64,000 bases of DNA, taken from Buxus sempervirens. Taxonomy: Eukaryota > Streptophyta > Magnoliopsida > Buxales > Buxaceae. The stretch lies in contig OX387185.1 of NCBI GenBank assembly GCA_947561395.2, positions 42,790,602 to 42,854,601 on the forward strand, read 5' to 3'. Shown piece by piece: positions 48,420-59,417 of the stretch. The position numbers and the translations under genes were made by a program. Under the pieces are notes generated by a model that did no database searches, was not told the DNA's origin, and saw nothing but the letters and a program-made list of their open reading frames with translations. Every line of letters begins with the position of its first letter. Within the stretch, counting starts at the first letter, position 1.

Positions 48420-50075
48420 GAGTACAAGTTATTTTATTAAGTGATATAGATCGTCCTATAAATATATAAGTCAGTGCATAGCATTGTAAAAGTCATTTGA
48501 TAGAGCGATATAAGCCTCTGTAAGCATACAAATCAGTGTATATTGTTGTCTAAGGCAATTGATGGAATGTACAAGTCATTTGATTGATTGGTAAATGTTG
48601 TCTTATAAATGTACAAGTCAGTACACAGCATTGTACAAGTCATTTGACAAAGATGTATAAGTCTCTGTAAGCATACAAGTCAATCGATAGAAGGTACAAG
48701 TCATTTGGTTGAGTGGTACAGGTTGTCCTATAAATGTACAAGTCAATACATAGCATTGTACAAATCGTCTGACAGAGGGATATAAGTCTATATAGGCATA
48801 AAAGTTAGTATACATTGTTGTACAAGTCAATTGATAACAGGTACAAGTCGCCTTATAGCTGTGCAGATTAGTATATAGTATTGTACAAGTCATCTCATAG
48901 ATTTATAAAATCTCCATAAGCATACAAGTTAGTGTATATTATTGTACGAGCCAATTTATAAAAGGTACAAGTCATTTTATTAAGTCGTACAAGTCATCCT
49001 ATACATATACAAATCAATATATAGCATTGTACAAGTCATTTGATAGATAAATATAAGTCTCTGTAGTCATACAAGTCAGTGTATGTTGTTGTACAAGTCG
49101 ATTGATAGAAGATACAAGTCATTTAGTTGAATGGTACATGTCATCCTATAAATGTACAAGTCAATACATAGCATTGTACAAGTCATCTTACAAAAATGTA
49201 TAAGTCTCTGTAGGCATACAAGTCAGTGTATATTATTGTACAAGTCAATTGATAAAAGGTAGAAATCATTTAGTTGAGTGGTACAGGTTGTCTTATAAAA
49301 ATACAAGTCAGTATATAACATTATACAAGTAATTTGATAGATAAATATGAGTCTCTGTAGGCATATAAGTCAGTGTATATTTTGAACATGTCGATTGATA
49401 GAAGGTACAAGTCATTTGATTTAGTGATATAGGTCACCCTACAAATATACAAGTCAGTACACAGCATTGTACAAGTTAGTACACAGCATTGTACAAGTCA
49501 TTTGACAGAGAGGTATAAGTCTTTGTAGGCGTACAATTTCAATGTATATTGTTATACAAGTCAATTGACAAAAAGTACAAGTCATTTGGTTGAATGATAC
49601 AGGTCCTCCCATAAATGTACAAGTCAGTACACAGCATTGTATAAGTCATCTGACAAAGAGGTATAAGTCTATATAAGCATTCAAGTTAGTGTATACTGTT
49701 GTACATGTCAACTTATAATAGGTACAAGTCATTTGGTTGAGTGGTACAAGTCGCCTTATAGCTGTATAAGTTAATATATAGCATTGTACAAGTCATCTCA
49801 TAGATGTATAAAATCTCCATATGCATACAAATTAGTGTATATTTTTATACAAGTCAATTAATAGAAGGTACAAGTTATTTTATTAAGTCGTACAAGTTGT
49901 AAATAATCGTACAAGTCGGTACAATATATATATTGTGAAAATCATTATAATAAGTGGAACAGGTCACCTTATAGCTTTATAAATCAATACATGCTATTGT
50001 AGAAGTTAATTAATAAAGGGTAAAAATGTTTTAAGTATTTTACAAATCATTTTATTGAGACGCTCTCTCTCTCTC
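48420..50075 (-). repeat. Tandem array with GTACAAGTC core, right foldback arm
   Basis: The same repeat in inverted orientation (AGCATTGTACAAGTCATTTG and similar), reverse complementary to 46724-48305 over its length. Confidence 0.9.
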
Positions 50076-50459
50076 CCCCCTTTCTTTCTTTATTTTCTAA
50101 AAATAAAAAAAAGACATAGAAGAATGTTGGGGGTAAAAGGGTACTTTTAGAAATTTATTTAATTTAATTGTTCTCCAATAACAACGGCATTCTTTGAAAT
50201 CTAAGTATTTAATTTTCTATTTACTTAAAATGAGAAAATGGCATTTTCGGAAGCATTCGACTCGTAATAATGAAATGTCACTAAAAGTTAATTAGTTTGG
50301 TAAAGGTGTATTGAAACACACTACTAGAAACCTTGGTACTTTTTGTACGAATCAAGTAAAATCAAGTAAAGGGCATTCATGGAATATTTTCATAGGTAAA
50401 AACCTAGCTGGCTGAATTTTAAATATTTTCATAAAGTATCATTAAAAATTAATTTTCCC

Positions 50460-51830
50460 ATAAATAAATTAATTAATTAAAATGAAGCCATTTTGATCCC
50501 CGTCCATTTTCATCTATACGCAAGGTCATCTTTCATGACAAGTTTTGCATTCCTAGCTCCTCTTGAAACCCATGTAGATCAGTTGGACCGTGGCTCATTC
50601 AAATGCGACAATGAGAAAAAGATATCAATCCAAATAATGCCAAAGAACATAGAAGGATAAAAAGTAATCTTCATAAAACGGAAAAAAGAATGGACCCACA
50701 TAAAATATGTATGAATACATCATGAAATAAATAGTGGGTCCCAAAAAAAAAAAGGGAAAACCAAACCTAAAAAAAATAACACATGAGAACGTGAACCTAA
50801 GCAAGAACTAAAATAAAACTTTCAGAAAACAAAGTCCATACTGAAAATGAACAATGCATAAAATCCAATGAACAAATAACAGAAATTTAAAAGAAAACCC
50901 AACTACCAGAGTTCGGTCATTGCTAACCCAACTCCACAAACGTAAGCCAACTGCAAGTTGTGGGACATGTTTTATCACATTGAGAAAATCACGTTTTCAA
51001 GAATCCTAAAGGAGAGACCATGATCCAAGATTCCAAAGAAAGCTGTTTTCAAATATCAAAAGAAAAAGTGCTGTTTTTGACTGTGGAACAGCGGATCAAA
51101 GTAACATGAACACTCGACCAGTCCTAAAAACTGAAGAGTTCTCTTATGGCAACCATGTAAGAATTTTTCTTTGTTTTTCCCCTTTTCCTTTTTTTTGTAT
51201 TCCTGATTCCTGACACTATGATAAGCCATACAAGGTAATTCTCTGTGTCTCAGAATTAATAAATAAATCGACTAATCTAGAAAATAGAGCATTTTCGGAT
51301 GCTCTGTTTTCTGAAAAATTTTACTTTAACAGTCACTTCTAAAAAACCAGCATATTTCCATGACAAAATGTTAATGATAATATGAGATCACACAAGGTTT
51401 GGTCAGATTCCATGAAAAGCATTTGTATTAAAGAGTATTATAAGCCAAAGGCTTGAACACGTAAAAACCCATCATCACATCCCACGTAATCCCAAGATGT
51501 AATCAGGCATTTATTTCATTCAAAGGAAGTGATCTAACTTTATGGAACACAGCGACGTTTAAATCATTTGTAAGTGGCTTCGACCATGCAAAACCTAATT
51601 CAGACGTCACAAACAGTAGCTGCCTATAACCTTGTTAGCAATTGAATATATCAAAATCCCAACATAATAAAAACCAGGCACAAATTTTTCCTAATACCTG
51701 TGATTCTCGCTTGATCTCGTGTGCTTGTGGCTCCTTTTGTCGCAGCTCCTTGAGATGACCTCCTTGACTAGTTCTATCTCCCAAAGACCTCTCCAGAAAC
51801 TCCTCCAAAAGAATCCCCCCTTCAACGTGG
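50460..51830. other. Intergenic DNA upstream of the HMG/Ulp1 gene
   Basis: No recognisable gene to 51634. A minus-strand frame at 51635-51874 (79 codons, Glu/Lys-rich, ending at a possible donor CACAGGTATTAG) overlaps a TATA palindrome at its start, so its ATG would lie upstream of any minus-strand transcript. Its status is doubtful. Confidence 0.4.
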
Positions 51831-51831
51831 G

Positions 51832-51859
51832 AACTCTCCTCTTTATAAAGAGGAGAGTT
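51832..51859. promoter_or_regulatory. 28-bp perfect palindrome centred on a TATA box
   Basis: Half-site AACTCTCCTCTTTA followed by its exact reverse complement, so TTTATAAA is at the dyad. A (TC)n tract follows at 51903-51920 and the candidate first exon of the HMG/Ulp1 gene ends at 52345. It could be the core promoter of that gene and may work in both directions. Confidence 0.5.
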
Positions 51860-51989
51860 TTCCATCTCTATCAAACTCTCCCTCTCTCATCCTAACGACC
51901 CCTCTCTCTCTCTCTCTCTCATTCTTATCTCTTAAACCACTCAACTCATCTCTTCAACCAACCGGACGATTTCCTCTACGGCATGCCTC

Positions 51990-52345
51990 TCTACGGCATT
52001 TTTACGGCTCCAATCGACCGTTGCCGCGTGGATGAGAAGGTCTCGTGCGCCTCACGAGACCTTCTTATCCTTTTTCACTGGTCTATTGGTCGAGCAATCC
52101 CCAAACCACCAACCGGCCCAAGACCACCAAACCACCAACCGGTTCGTCCAATTTCTCTATTCATCCGACCAATCCCCAAATCCTCTTCCAACGAGCGCGA
52201 GAGCGAGTATTTTCAAAAACCTTCAACGTTTGGCACTGTCACAACCTCTCTCACGCCATATCGCTGTTGCGGCTTCCATCTGGTCGGCTTCTTTCAATCT
52301 CTTATCAGTCTCTTTGTCGCAACACCGTCTCACTCGTCTGTCCAG
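51990..52345 (+). other. Candidate first exon (5' UTR or N-terminal extension) of the HMG/Ulp1 gene
   Basis: Ends at a strong donor CCAGGTAAGAAA. A frame from ATG 52032 is open to this donor, and its phase matches the next exon (starting 53673), adding about 111 residues rich in Ser, Arg and Leu before the downstream ATG at 53692. No domain is visible in it, so it may equally be UTR. Bases 52346-53672 would be the intron. Confidence 0.45.
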
Positions 52346-53691
52346 GTAAGAAAAGAAGATGCTTTAATTCTTTGCATATCTGAAACGTGAATGGAAGAGA
52401 AGTAGTTAACGTTTTTTGTTTTGATTAAATTTGGACGACTTTTTGCACTGTAGTTTCGAATGAATGTATGCAAACAATATGAATACATGGGCTTTAAAAT
52501 CGATTGTCATCTTCTGAAATGATGCTTTTGGGGTGATTGATTTTATGGATTGTTTTAGTCTCAGTGCGTATCTAAGCAGAAATAAAACCAAAGGGGTAAC
52601 ATGGATGATTCTGCTGCCTTTTGAAGCTAGGAACAAGAAGAAATTATTCTTGGTGTATATTTGGACGGTTTTGTTATACAAGCATAGAAATTGTAAGCAT
52701 AATTTCTTTTTGTACAAAATTTTTTTTTAAAATTGTTTTGGATTTCTGAATACACTTGCTCAAATATTTGGAACACCTTTATTTTATTTTATTTTAATTT
52801 TTGAATTGTAAGCATCATTGCACAGGGATGATTAGAAATGGAAGAACTGTCAACACACCTCTATTCTAGGACTCATATTGTAACTTTTAGTTGGAGTGTG
52901 TAAAATTTTTCAAAACACAAACGGCATAGAGAAGTACAATAATATGCCATCATTCTTTAAAAATTGACGTAGTTAACATTGTATACATATGAATGAAGTA
53001 TTGTTTTACAAGCAATATCATTACGACTGAGTGAAGTTAATTTCTGAGAAAAAAACTCCCTCCCTCACTTACAGACAGATGCCGCAATGTGAATGAATTT
53101 TTATCTTCAAATATAAACATGTATAATGTTTGAATGCACACAAGCTTGCATTTTTGTGCGATTACCTCGTGTTTGTGAGATGATATTTTATTTGACATCT
53201 AATTCTTCTGATCAATTTGTCTTTCAAAAAACCATTTTTCGTCCGTGAGGTGGCCGGGTAGTTAATTTTAAATGAATTTTCAAACATGTCCTATTCTAAA
53301 AGTTGGAGTAAACTGATCGAAACCTTTGTGTTTGAGATGAATTCATTTATATTCTGTTGAGACAACTTATCATTGTTAATAGCACTTCGTTAATTCCAAA
53401 ATATTAACTTAAAAGGTAGAATTAATTAAAAATCTAGGGCTTCAAAAATCTGTAGAGAAGTTGAAATTCACCCCGGTTCTCTAATCTTTTTGTCTTTCTA
53501 AATTATGCAAGTTGAACAATTGCCATCACTGTTCCGTCATGCCAGGTTGATCAAAATGAATGAGAATATTCAAGGTTTAAACTTCTGCAAGAAGGATTGT
53601 AACACTCTAGCCATATGGATTACAAATTTGAATTAAACAAGGAATTGTGACATTGGCTCTGATAATGTGCAGGAAAATTTTGACTACTGCA

Positions 53692-56600
53692 ATGGAAACT
53701 GTTGGATCATCGTCAACAAAAAGAAAACAGCCGCGCAACAGTTGGCTACATTTCAGGTAAAGTTTCCTTCACTTATTTATTTGTTTTGTTCTACAAGCAA
53801 GCATGGAAGCAATCCAATATTTTGGTTTAACTCTTCGTATAAGTTTGAGTATGGTTGTCAACATGCCGGTTACTTTAATTCCTTTTGCATCGTTGTAATT
53901 ATTAAGTTATTATTGGCCATGATTTTCCTATTGTTTTTTCAGGGACTACTATGTAAATGAAAGAACAAAGAGACTTATTGAAGGTGAACAAATCCGCACG
54001 AAGCAGCAGGTAGGAATTATCAATGGTAACGGTTAAGGAAATCATTTATTTTATTTATTTTGCACTTCTTCGATCTTATTCAAATGAATTTATCTATTTA
54101 GTTATTGCATTTCAGTTATTCGCGGATGCGGCTGAAGCATGGAGGGCAATGAATGAGGCTGAGAAAGAAGAATTTAAGAGAGCGTCACGGCTTGAGTGGG
54201 ACGAATACAGGAGGGCTCTGCCACAACCAGGGCCGCGAAAAACACAACAGGTTCGTGAAATGTCATATCTATAATTGAAATTATTGGGGATAATTAGTTG
54301 AGACTGATATATTCTTTCGTTTCACGTTTGTTTTGTGTAGGCTGAGCTACAGACACGTTGTTCACCTGGACGTTTCATTGCATTCATGCACGCTATTTCG
54401 TTCACCGATTCTCAGGAGCAATGCCTTAGAGAGAGTGGCTTTCAGTGCCTACTGAATTTACACGTGACAAAGCTTAATCGACGACTCTGTCATTGGATTG
54501 TTCCGAAAGTTGATACTAAGAATAGATGTATTAAAGTTGGGGAACTGAATATTTTCTTCGACACACACGATGTGGAGAGGATAATTGGGTTACCCGTACA
54601 AGGGATAGATGTTGATACATCTAAATCAGAAATCCCCGATGTCACAGAGTTGTATAGCTTGTACGGGGTACAAAATGGAATCATCCCTATTCAGAATGTT
54701 GAGGATAGCTTGAAGAGTCCAAAGAACAATCATGAGTGGATCCGTTCTTTTGTATTATATTCGTTGACGACCTTAATAAATCCATCTTCAAAGATTGACG
54801 TGAGTGCATCCTATCTTCCCTTGCTGGTCGATGTAGAGAGGATAGGAAGTTACAACTGGGGAAAGTATCTTTTAGACACATTGATGCATCACGTAGCTGA
54901 GTTTCAAATGGGCAAACGGAAATGCGTCAATGGGTGCTTATTATTTTTACAGGTACGTATAGTATTTACTAGATGCATTGGCTTGTTTACTGTAGCTTAT
55001 GATTCTGTTTGTGCGTCTACTGATAATTCGATTATTGCTTAGTTTTTGTATTACGATCGGCTGATCGTTGGTCAACCAACACCTTCCACTACTCCACGTA
55101 TGGCAGCGTGGACGGATACATTGATTTTCCAAAGGGAGAAAGATGAAACGGCGCTCGGTGGGTATGGGAAGGGGAAGGTATACATATATAAATTTGAGTT
55201 GAACTGCTTCGTCACTTGTAGATTTTGTTGTTAATTTTTCAAATAACGCAACATTTGTACGTACTCACTAATATTGTAGGTGGTTGAGCACCATGCCGAG
55301 AGCCGGGTGCAAGATGAGGCATCAGGCAATGCAGATGAACTAAATATCATTGATCCTGGGCAATTTCGTGGAGATCCAGATCCTGTAAGATTGGTTTATT
55401 TATTTTATTTTATTTTTGTCTTATACCGCACGTTTTCTTATTAAGAACACATCCGCATGTTTTATGATTGGGTGTTGTGTATTCCAGGTTATTCAGGGTC
55501 ATCTTACGAAGATATTGGACACGTATAGGGAGATGCTAAATCACGTGAAGTCAAGGGAAACTGTCGACCCCTCCGATATCCACATGCCACGTGAGAGCCC
55601 TGATCATATGGATGCTCCCGATTCTCCCATGCCCGATGTCCCTGATGAAGCAAGGATGTCACCCTCCCATCATACCACCCACGAGAGCGGGGATCATACC
55701 GATGCTCTCGACACAGCGGTGTTTGCGGAGGTCCAGACAGATAAAATGCAAGTGGATGAGGTGGAGATAGTTCCTGCTCGAAGCGTCACAGGGACCGAGG
55801 TCACCAAACCTCGAAGAGGGTCACGCAAGAAGTCACGTGGTAAACATTGTCGCACTCCATATATTGGCCATCGCCTCCGTCCTCGATTGGGCCCAGAAGA
55901 AAGCTCAATCCTACGATACGTTCGCAAAAACAAGAAGTCTGAGTAAGATAATATTTCGAAACTAACTTGTAAATGTAATTTATGTATTATAATTCGTAGT
56001 GAATAATTCCTCCTCGTTTTTGTCAGTCAAATTATATTCAAATTTGATTCCATCTATGCGTCGGCATCTGAATTGGCATGTTTGTTAGCCAACAATCATG
56101 TTAATAGTGTGGTATGCAAATCCTATCTTGTGAATTATATATTGGTTGTTCAATTATACATGTCATCGCTCAATGGTATTTTTTTATAGGCTATCAATGC
56201 TTTTGGAGCATGTCTTACAAAGAACCAACAATTGTCGACTACCCGCAAAGTCAACCGACATTATTGCCCCACATACGTTTGTGTAAGGACTTCTTTGTAT
56301 TTTATTTGTTTTTTGTTCAAGGCCAGACTAATGAATAAAATTTCCTTGCATGTATCATGCAGGAGTGGATAATGAATATTAATCGTGGTTCCACCGAATC
56401 CTTGCGTCCTCACTTCGATCCAGGGCGACTTGGATATTCTGTGGTTGCATGCGATCTTGTAAGTTTCTTGTGATGCAATGCAATGTGCCACCTTCATAAA
56501 TTATTTGTTTCAGATTTTTTATACTTTTATCCTTACTTAGCAGTCTGTAATCCGTTTTTTATTTATAAGGTTATCTTACTATACTGTAGATTTTTGTTCC

Positions 56601-57276
56601 CATGCATCGGCACAATCATTGGTTTCTTTTAGTTTTAAACCTAAAAGAGCGGAGAGTGGATGTGCTTGACTCAATGGATGGGGCGCGTCGTGCGGGACAT
56701 CAATCCAGAATTGAAACACAAGTAATTTTGATATTAATGAATTTTTCTCATACCATTTACAATACTTATTATATTGACACTCGCTTCGTCACTTTTAGAT
56801 CAAGATGTTGGATAAGATCTTACGTGACTGCGGAGGTGGTGATGAATTTCCACTTTTACAGTGGGAGTTGCGGCAAGTTACGGTCCCACACCAAACCAAC
56901 GGGTAAGCCGTTAGGTTTGTTTCGCGTCATACATATGCTAGTTTCTTACAAGTGATGTGCTGTTAGGTATGATTGTGGTGTTTTTTTGATGAAATTCATG
57001 GAGGTGTGGGATGGCAGCACCTTGTCTCCAGCATTTGATCAGGTGCGTATATGAGTTAAATGTTTTTTTATAATTATAGTTATCAATTACGTCGCTAGTA
57101 ACACACAAGTACGTCTTCTATGAATTCAGAGTAATATCGCACACTGTAGGGATAAGTTCCTTGTTCACTTCGTTAAGCACCCGTCAAACCAAGTACGGGA
57201 TATCATTGTTTCTAAGGCAGCAAACACAAGTGAAGAGGCACGTGAAGAGGAGAGTAGTGAAGGTGAAGAAGCCTAA
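53692..57276 (+). CDS. HMG-box / plant-mobile-like / Ulp1 (C48) cysteine protease, 14 exons
   Basis: Exons 53692-53756, 53943-54009, 54116-54250, 54341-54952, 55043-55177, 55280-55384, 55488-55942, 56027-56111, 56190-56282, 56363-56458, 56590-56721, 56799-56902, 56967-57042, 57130-57276; all GT-AG, phases consistent, 2307 nt, 768 residues, no internal stop. Residues 14-84 resemble an HMG-box (NSWLHFRDYYVNERTKR, then AEAWRAMNEAEKEEFKRAS). Residues 90-340 resemble the plant mobile/DUF1985-type region (VDTKNRCIKVGELNIFFD, RIIGLPVQGI). A linker with KPRRGSRKKSRGK follows. The C-terminal third is a Ulp1/SENP protease with His626 (HNHWFLLVLN), Asp643 (DVLDSMDG), Gln692 and Cys698 (GYDCGVFLM), so catalysis of SUMO-type cleavage is plausible. 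The tail is acidic. Such Ulp1 genes are known cargo of Mutator-like elements. Confidence 0.88.
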
Positions 57277-57792
57277 GAGGTAAGACCTATCTGTCACATG
57301 TTCAATAACAAGGTTATTTGAAACTAATAACACTCAGGTGCGTACTTTTCATTGTTTATTTGCAAGATTCACAACTCCGGCATTCGTGGCTTGATAGCAA
57401 GGTGAAGAAGCTGAAGGCCATCTTAAACATCAACGTACAGCGGACGATTGTACATTAAATTATTTGTACATTAAATTTGTACATACACATCAAATTGTAC
57501 AACGGAAGATGGTTGTAGAATTAAATTGTACATGAAATTGTTTGTGAGAGGAAGACAATTGTAAATTTACAATATTATCAATCCCTTTTTGAAGTTACTT
57601 CCTTCTACTGTGATGACAAGTCTTTTCTCCGTTTTTACAATTGTAAATTTTAATATTATCAATCTCTTTTTTAAAATTAAACTCTTAAGACATTTTAGAA
57701 AAGACCTACTTAATTAGTTACATCCACAATTGGTCGACCAATTTGCTCTTTTAATTTAGTCGAAAAAATAAATTATAGAAGAGATAATCGAT
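57277..57792 (+). other. 3' UTR and AT-rich spacer
   Basis: A 3'-UTR intron may begin at 57280 (GGTAAGACC) and end near 57366. From 57440 on, TTGTACATTAAAT-type phrases repeat irregularly. No gene. Confidence 0.45.
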
Positions 57793-58534
57793 GTCAAACC
57801 ATGCCTAGGTACAAGTCAAACCATGCGTAGTTACAAGTCAAACCATGCCTACGTACAAGTCAAACCATGCGTAGTTACAAGTCAAACCATGCCTACGTAC
57901 AAGTCAAACCATGCGTAGTTACAAGTCAAACCATGCCTAGGTACAAGTCCAACCATGCCTAGGTACAAGTCAAACCATGCGTAGTTACAAGTCAAACCAT
58001 GCCTACGTACAAGTCAAACCATGCGTAGTTACAAGTCCAACCATGCCTAGGTACAAGTCAAAGCATGCCTAGGTACAAGTCCAACCATGCCTAGGTACAA
58101 GTCAAACCATGCGTAGTTACAAGTCAAACCATGCCTACGTACAAGTCAAACCATGCGTAGTTACAAGTCCAACCATGCCTAGGTACAAGTCCATCCATGC
58201 CTAGGTACAAGTCAAACCATGCCTAGGTACAAGTCAAACCATGCATAGGTACAAGTCCAACCATGCCTAGGTACAAGTCCATCCATGCCTAGGTACAAGT
58301 CCATCCATGCCTAGGTACAAGTCAAACCATGCCTAGGTACAAGTCCATCCATGCCTAGGTACAAGTCAAACCATGCCTAGGTACAAGTCCAACCATGCAT
58401 GCATAGGTACAAGTCAAACCATGCCTAGGTACAAGTCCAACCATGCCTAGGTACAAGTCAAACCATGCATAGGTACAAGTCCAACCATGCCTAGGTACAA
58501 GTCAAACCATGCCTAGGTACAAGTCCATCCATGG
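57793..58534 (+). repeat. 22-bp satellite, about 34 copies, with higher-order variants
   Basis: The unit is GTCAAACCATGCCTAGGTACAA. Variants alternate: CCTAGGTAC, CCTACGTAC and GCGTAGTTAC forms in the first half, with GTCCAACC and GTCCATCC forms more common later. The spacing is regular except for one 4-base ATGC insertion near 58400. Confidence 0.97.
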
Positions 58535-58589
58535 TAGGGCCAATGAACGAGTCAAAAATTCGCTAAGTATGGCGCTTTAGGCGTGATTT

Positions 58590-58905
58590 CGCGCCGCTCG
58601 AGCGTCAAACGTGTCATGCGAGAACCCAGAAAAGTCCAAGTATGGCGCTTTCGGGGAGATTTCGGCCCGCTCGAGCGTCAAGGCGAAATTAAAAAACTCA
58701 GAGAACCCGAGAGCGACGCTCTGCGCGCGACTTGGGACCGCTCGAGCGTCAAGGCGAAATTGAAAAAAACACAGAGAACTCGAGAGCGACGCTCTGCGCG
58801 CGACTTGGGCCCGCTCGAGCGTCAAGGGGAAATTGAAAAAACCACGGAGAACCCTAGAGTGACGCTCTGCGCGCGACTTGGAGCCGCTCAAGCGTCAAGC
58901 CGTAA
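58590..58905 (+). repeat. GC-rich 71-bp tandem repeat, about 4.5 copies
   Basis: CCGCTCGAGCGTCAA (last copy CTCAAGCG) recurs at about 58597, 58668, 58738, 58809 and 58881. Each unit also carries GAGAGCGACGCTCTGCGCGC. It lies directly upstream of the 59418 gene. The frames predicted through it on both strands are repeat artefacts. Confidence 0.92.
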
Positions 58906-59417
58906 TTTTAAAAAAACTAAAACCCGAGCTTAAAAACCCTGCGATCCCTTCTTCTTCGTATTCTCTCCTTGTTGCGACCATCACCACCCCTTCCACTACT
59001 CCAAGTCGATTCGCCAGGCATTTGCAACGTTGTCCTTCAGATTGAATCCAGGGCAATATTTCGTTAGCCCAAGGTACGTGGGGACAATATTTCACATTTC
59101 TCTTCACACAATATTTCGTTCGCCCAATATTTCGTTCACATTTCCATGTTTTAGGATTTCATTTAGGATGGTTTATACATTGAAGACAATGACTCTTGTT
59201 GTTGTTTCATCACACTTCTGAACCGATTTCATCTTATTTAACCAATGACGCTTGTCGTTCATGCATTGGGTGTATCTTTTCGTTGGTTTTTAAACGATTT
59301 CATATATATATATATATATATATTTTGTTATATTTCCTTTCTCCTTCTTCCATTGCTTGAATATGTGCATCTCAACCTTTCTTTTCATCGCGATCTAATA
59401 CTATACTGTTAATGCAG
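58906..59417 (+). other. Promoter/5' UTR of the plant-transposon-protein gene
   Basis: A donor at 59073 (CCCAAGGTACGTGG) and an acceptor GTTAATGCAG at 59417 suggest a 5'-UTR intron ending immediately before the ATG. A (TA)n run lies at about 59302-59322. Confidence 0.45.

Larger units (their letters stand above)
42290..50459. mobile_element. Large foldback element with about 2-kb inverted arms, split by later insertions
   Basis: The left end GGGAAAATTAATTTTTGATG (42290) is repeated in reverse complement at the right end (50459, GGGAAAATTAATTTTTAATG). Pairing continues inward for the full arm: left 42290-42637, 42998-43120 and 46717-48305; right about 48420-50459. The outer 600 bases are unique sequence, the inner parts tandem repeats. 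The centre (48306-48420) is a purine-rich spacer. No protein is encoded. The ends resemble those of the 360-bp MITE inside the left arm. No outer target duplication was found. Confidence 0.85.

Noticed and set aside
42281-50468. Target duplication at the outer ends of the foldback
   Set aside because: TTTTGGAAT on the left and ATAAATAAA on the right do not match, so the outer insertion boundary is not confirmed.
57793-58534. CRISPR-like regular repeats
   Set aside because: Units are directly tandem with no unique spacers, in plant nuclear DNA; this is a minisatellite.
58577-58933. 104- and 116-codon frames on both strands
   Set aside because: Produced by the 71-bp GC-rich tandem repeat, whose sequence lacks stops.
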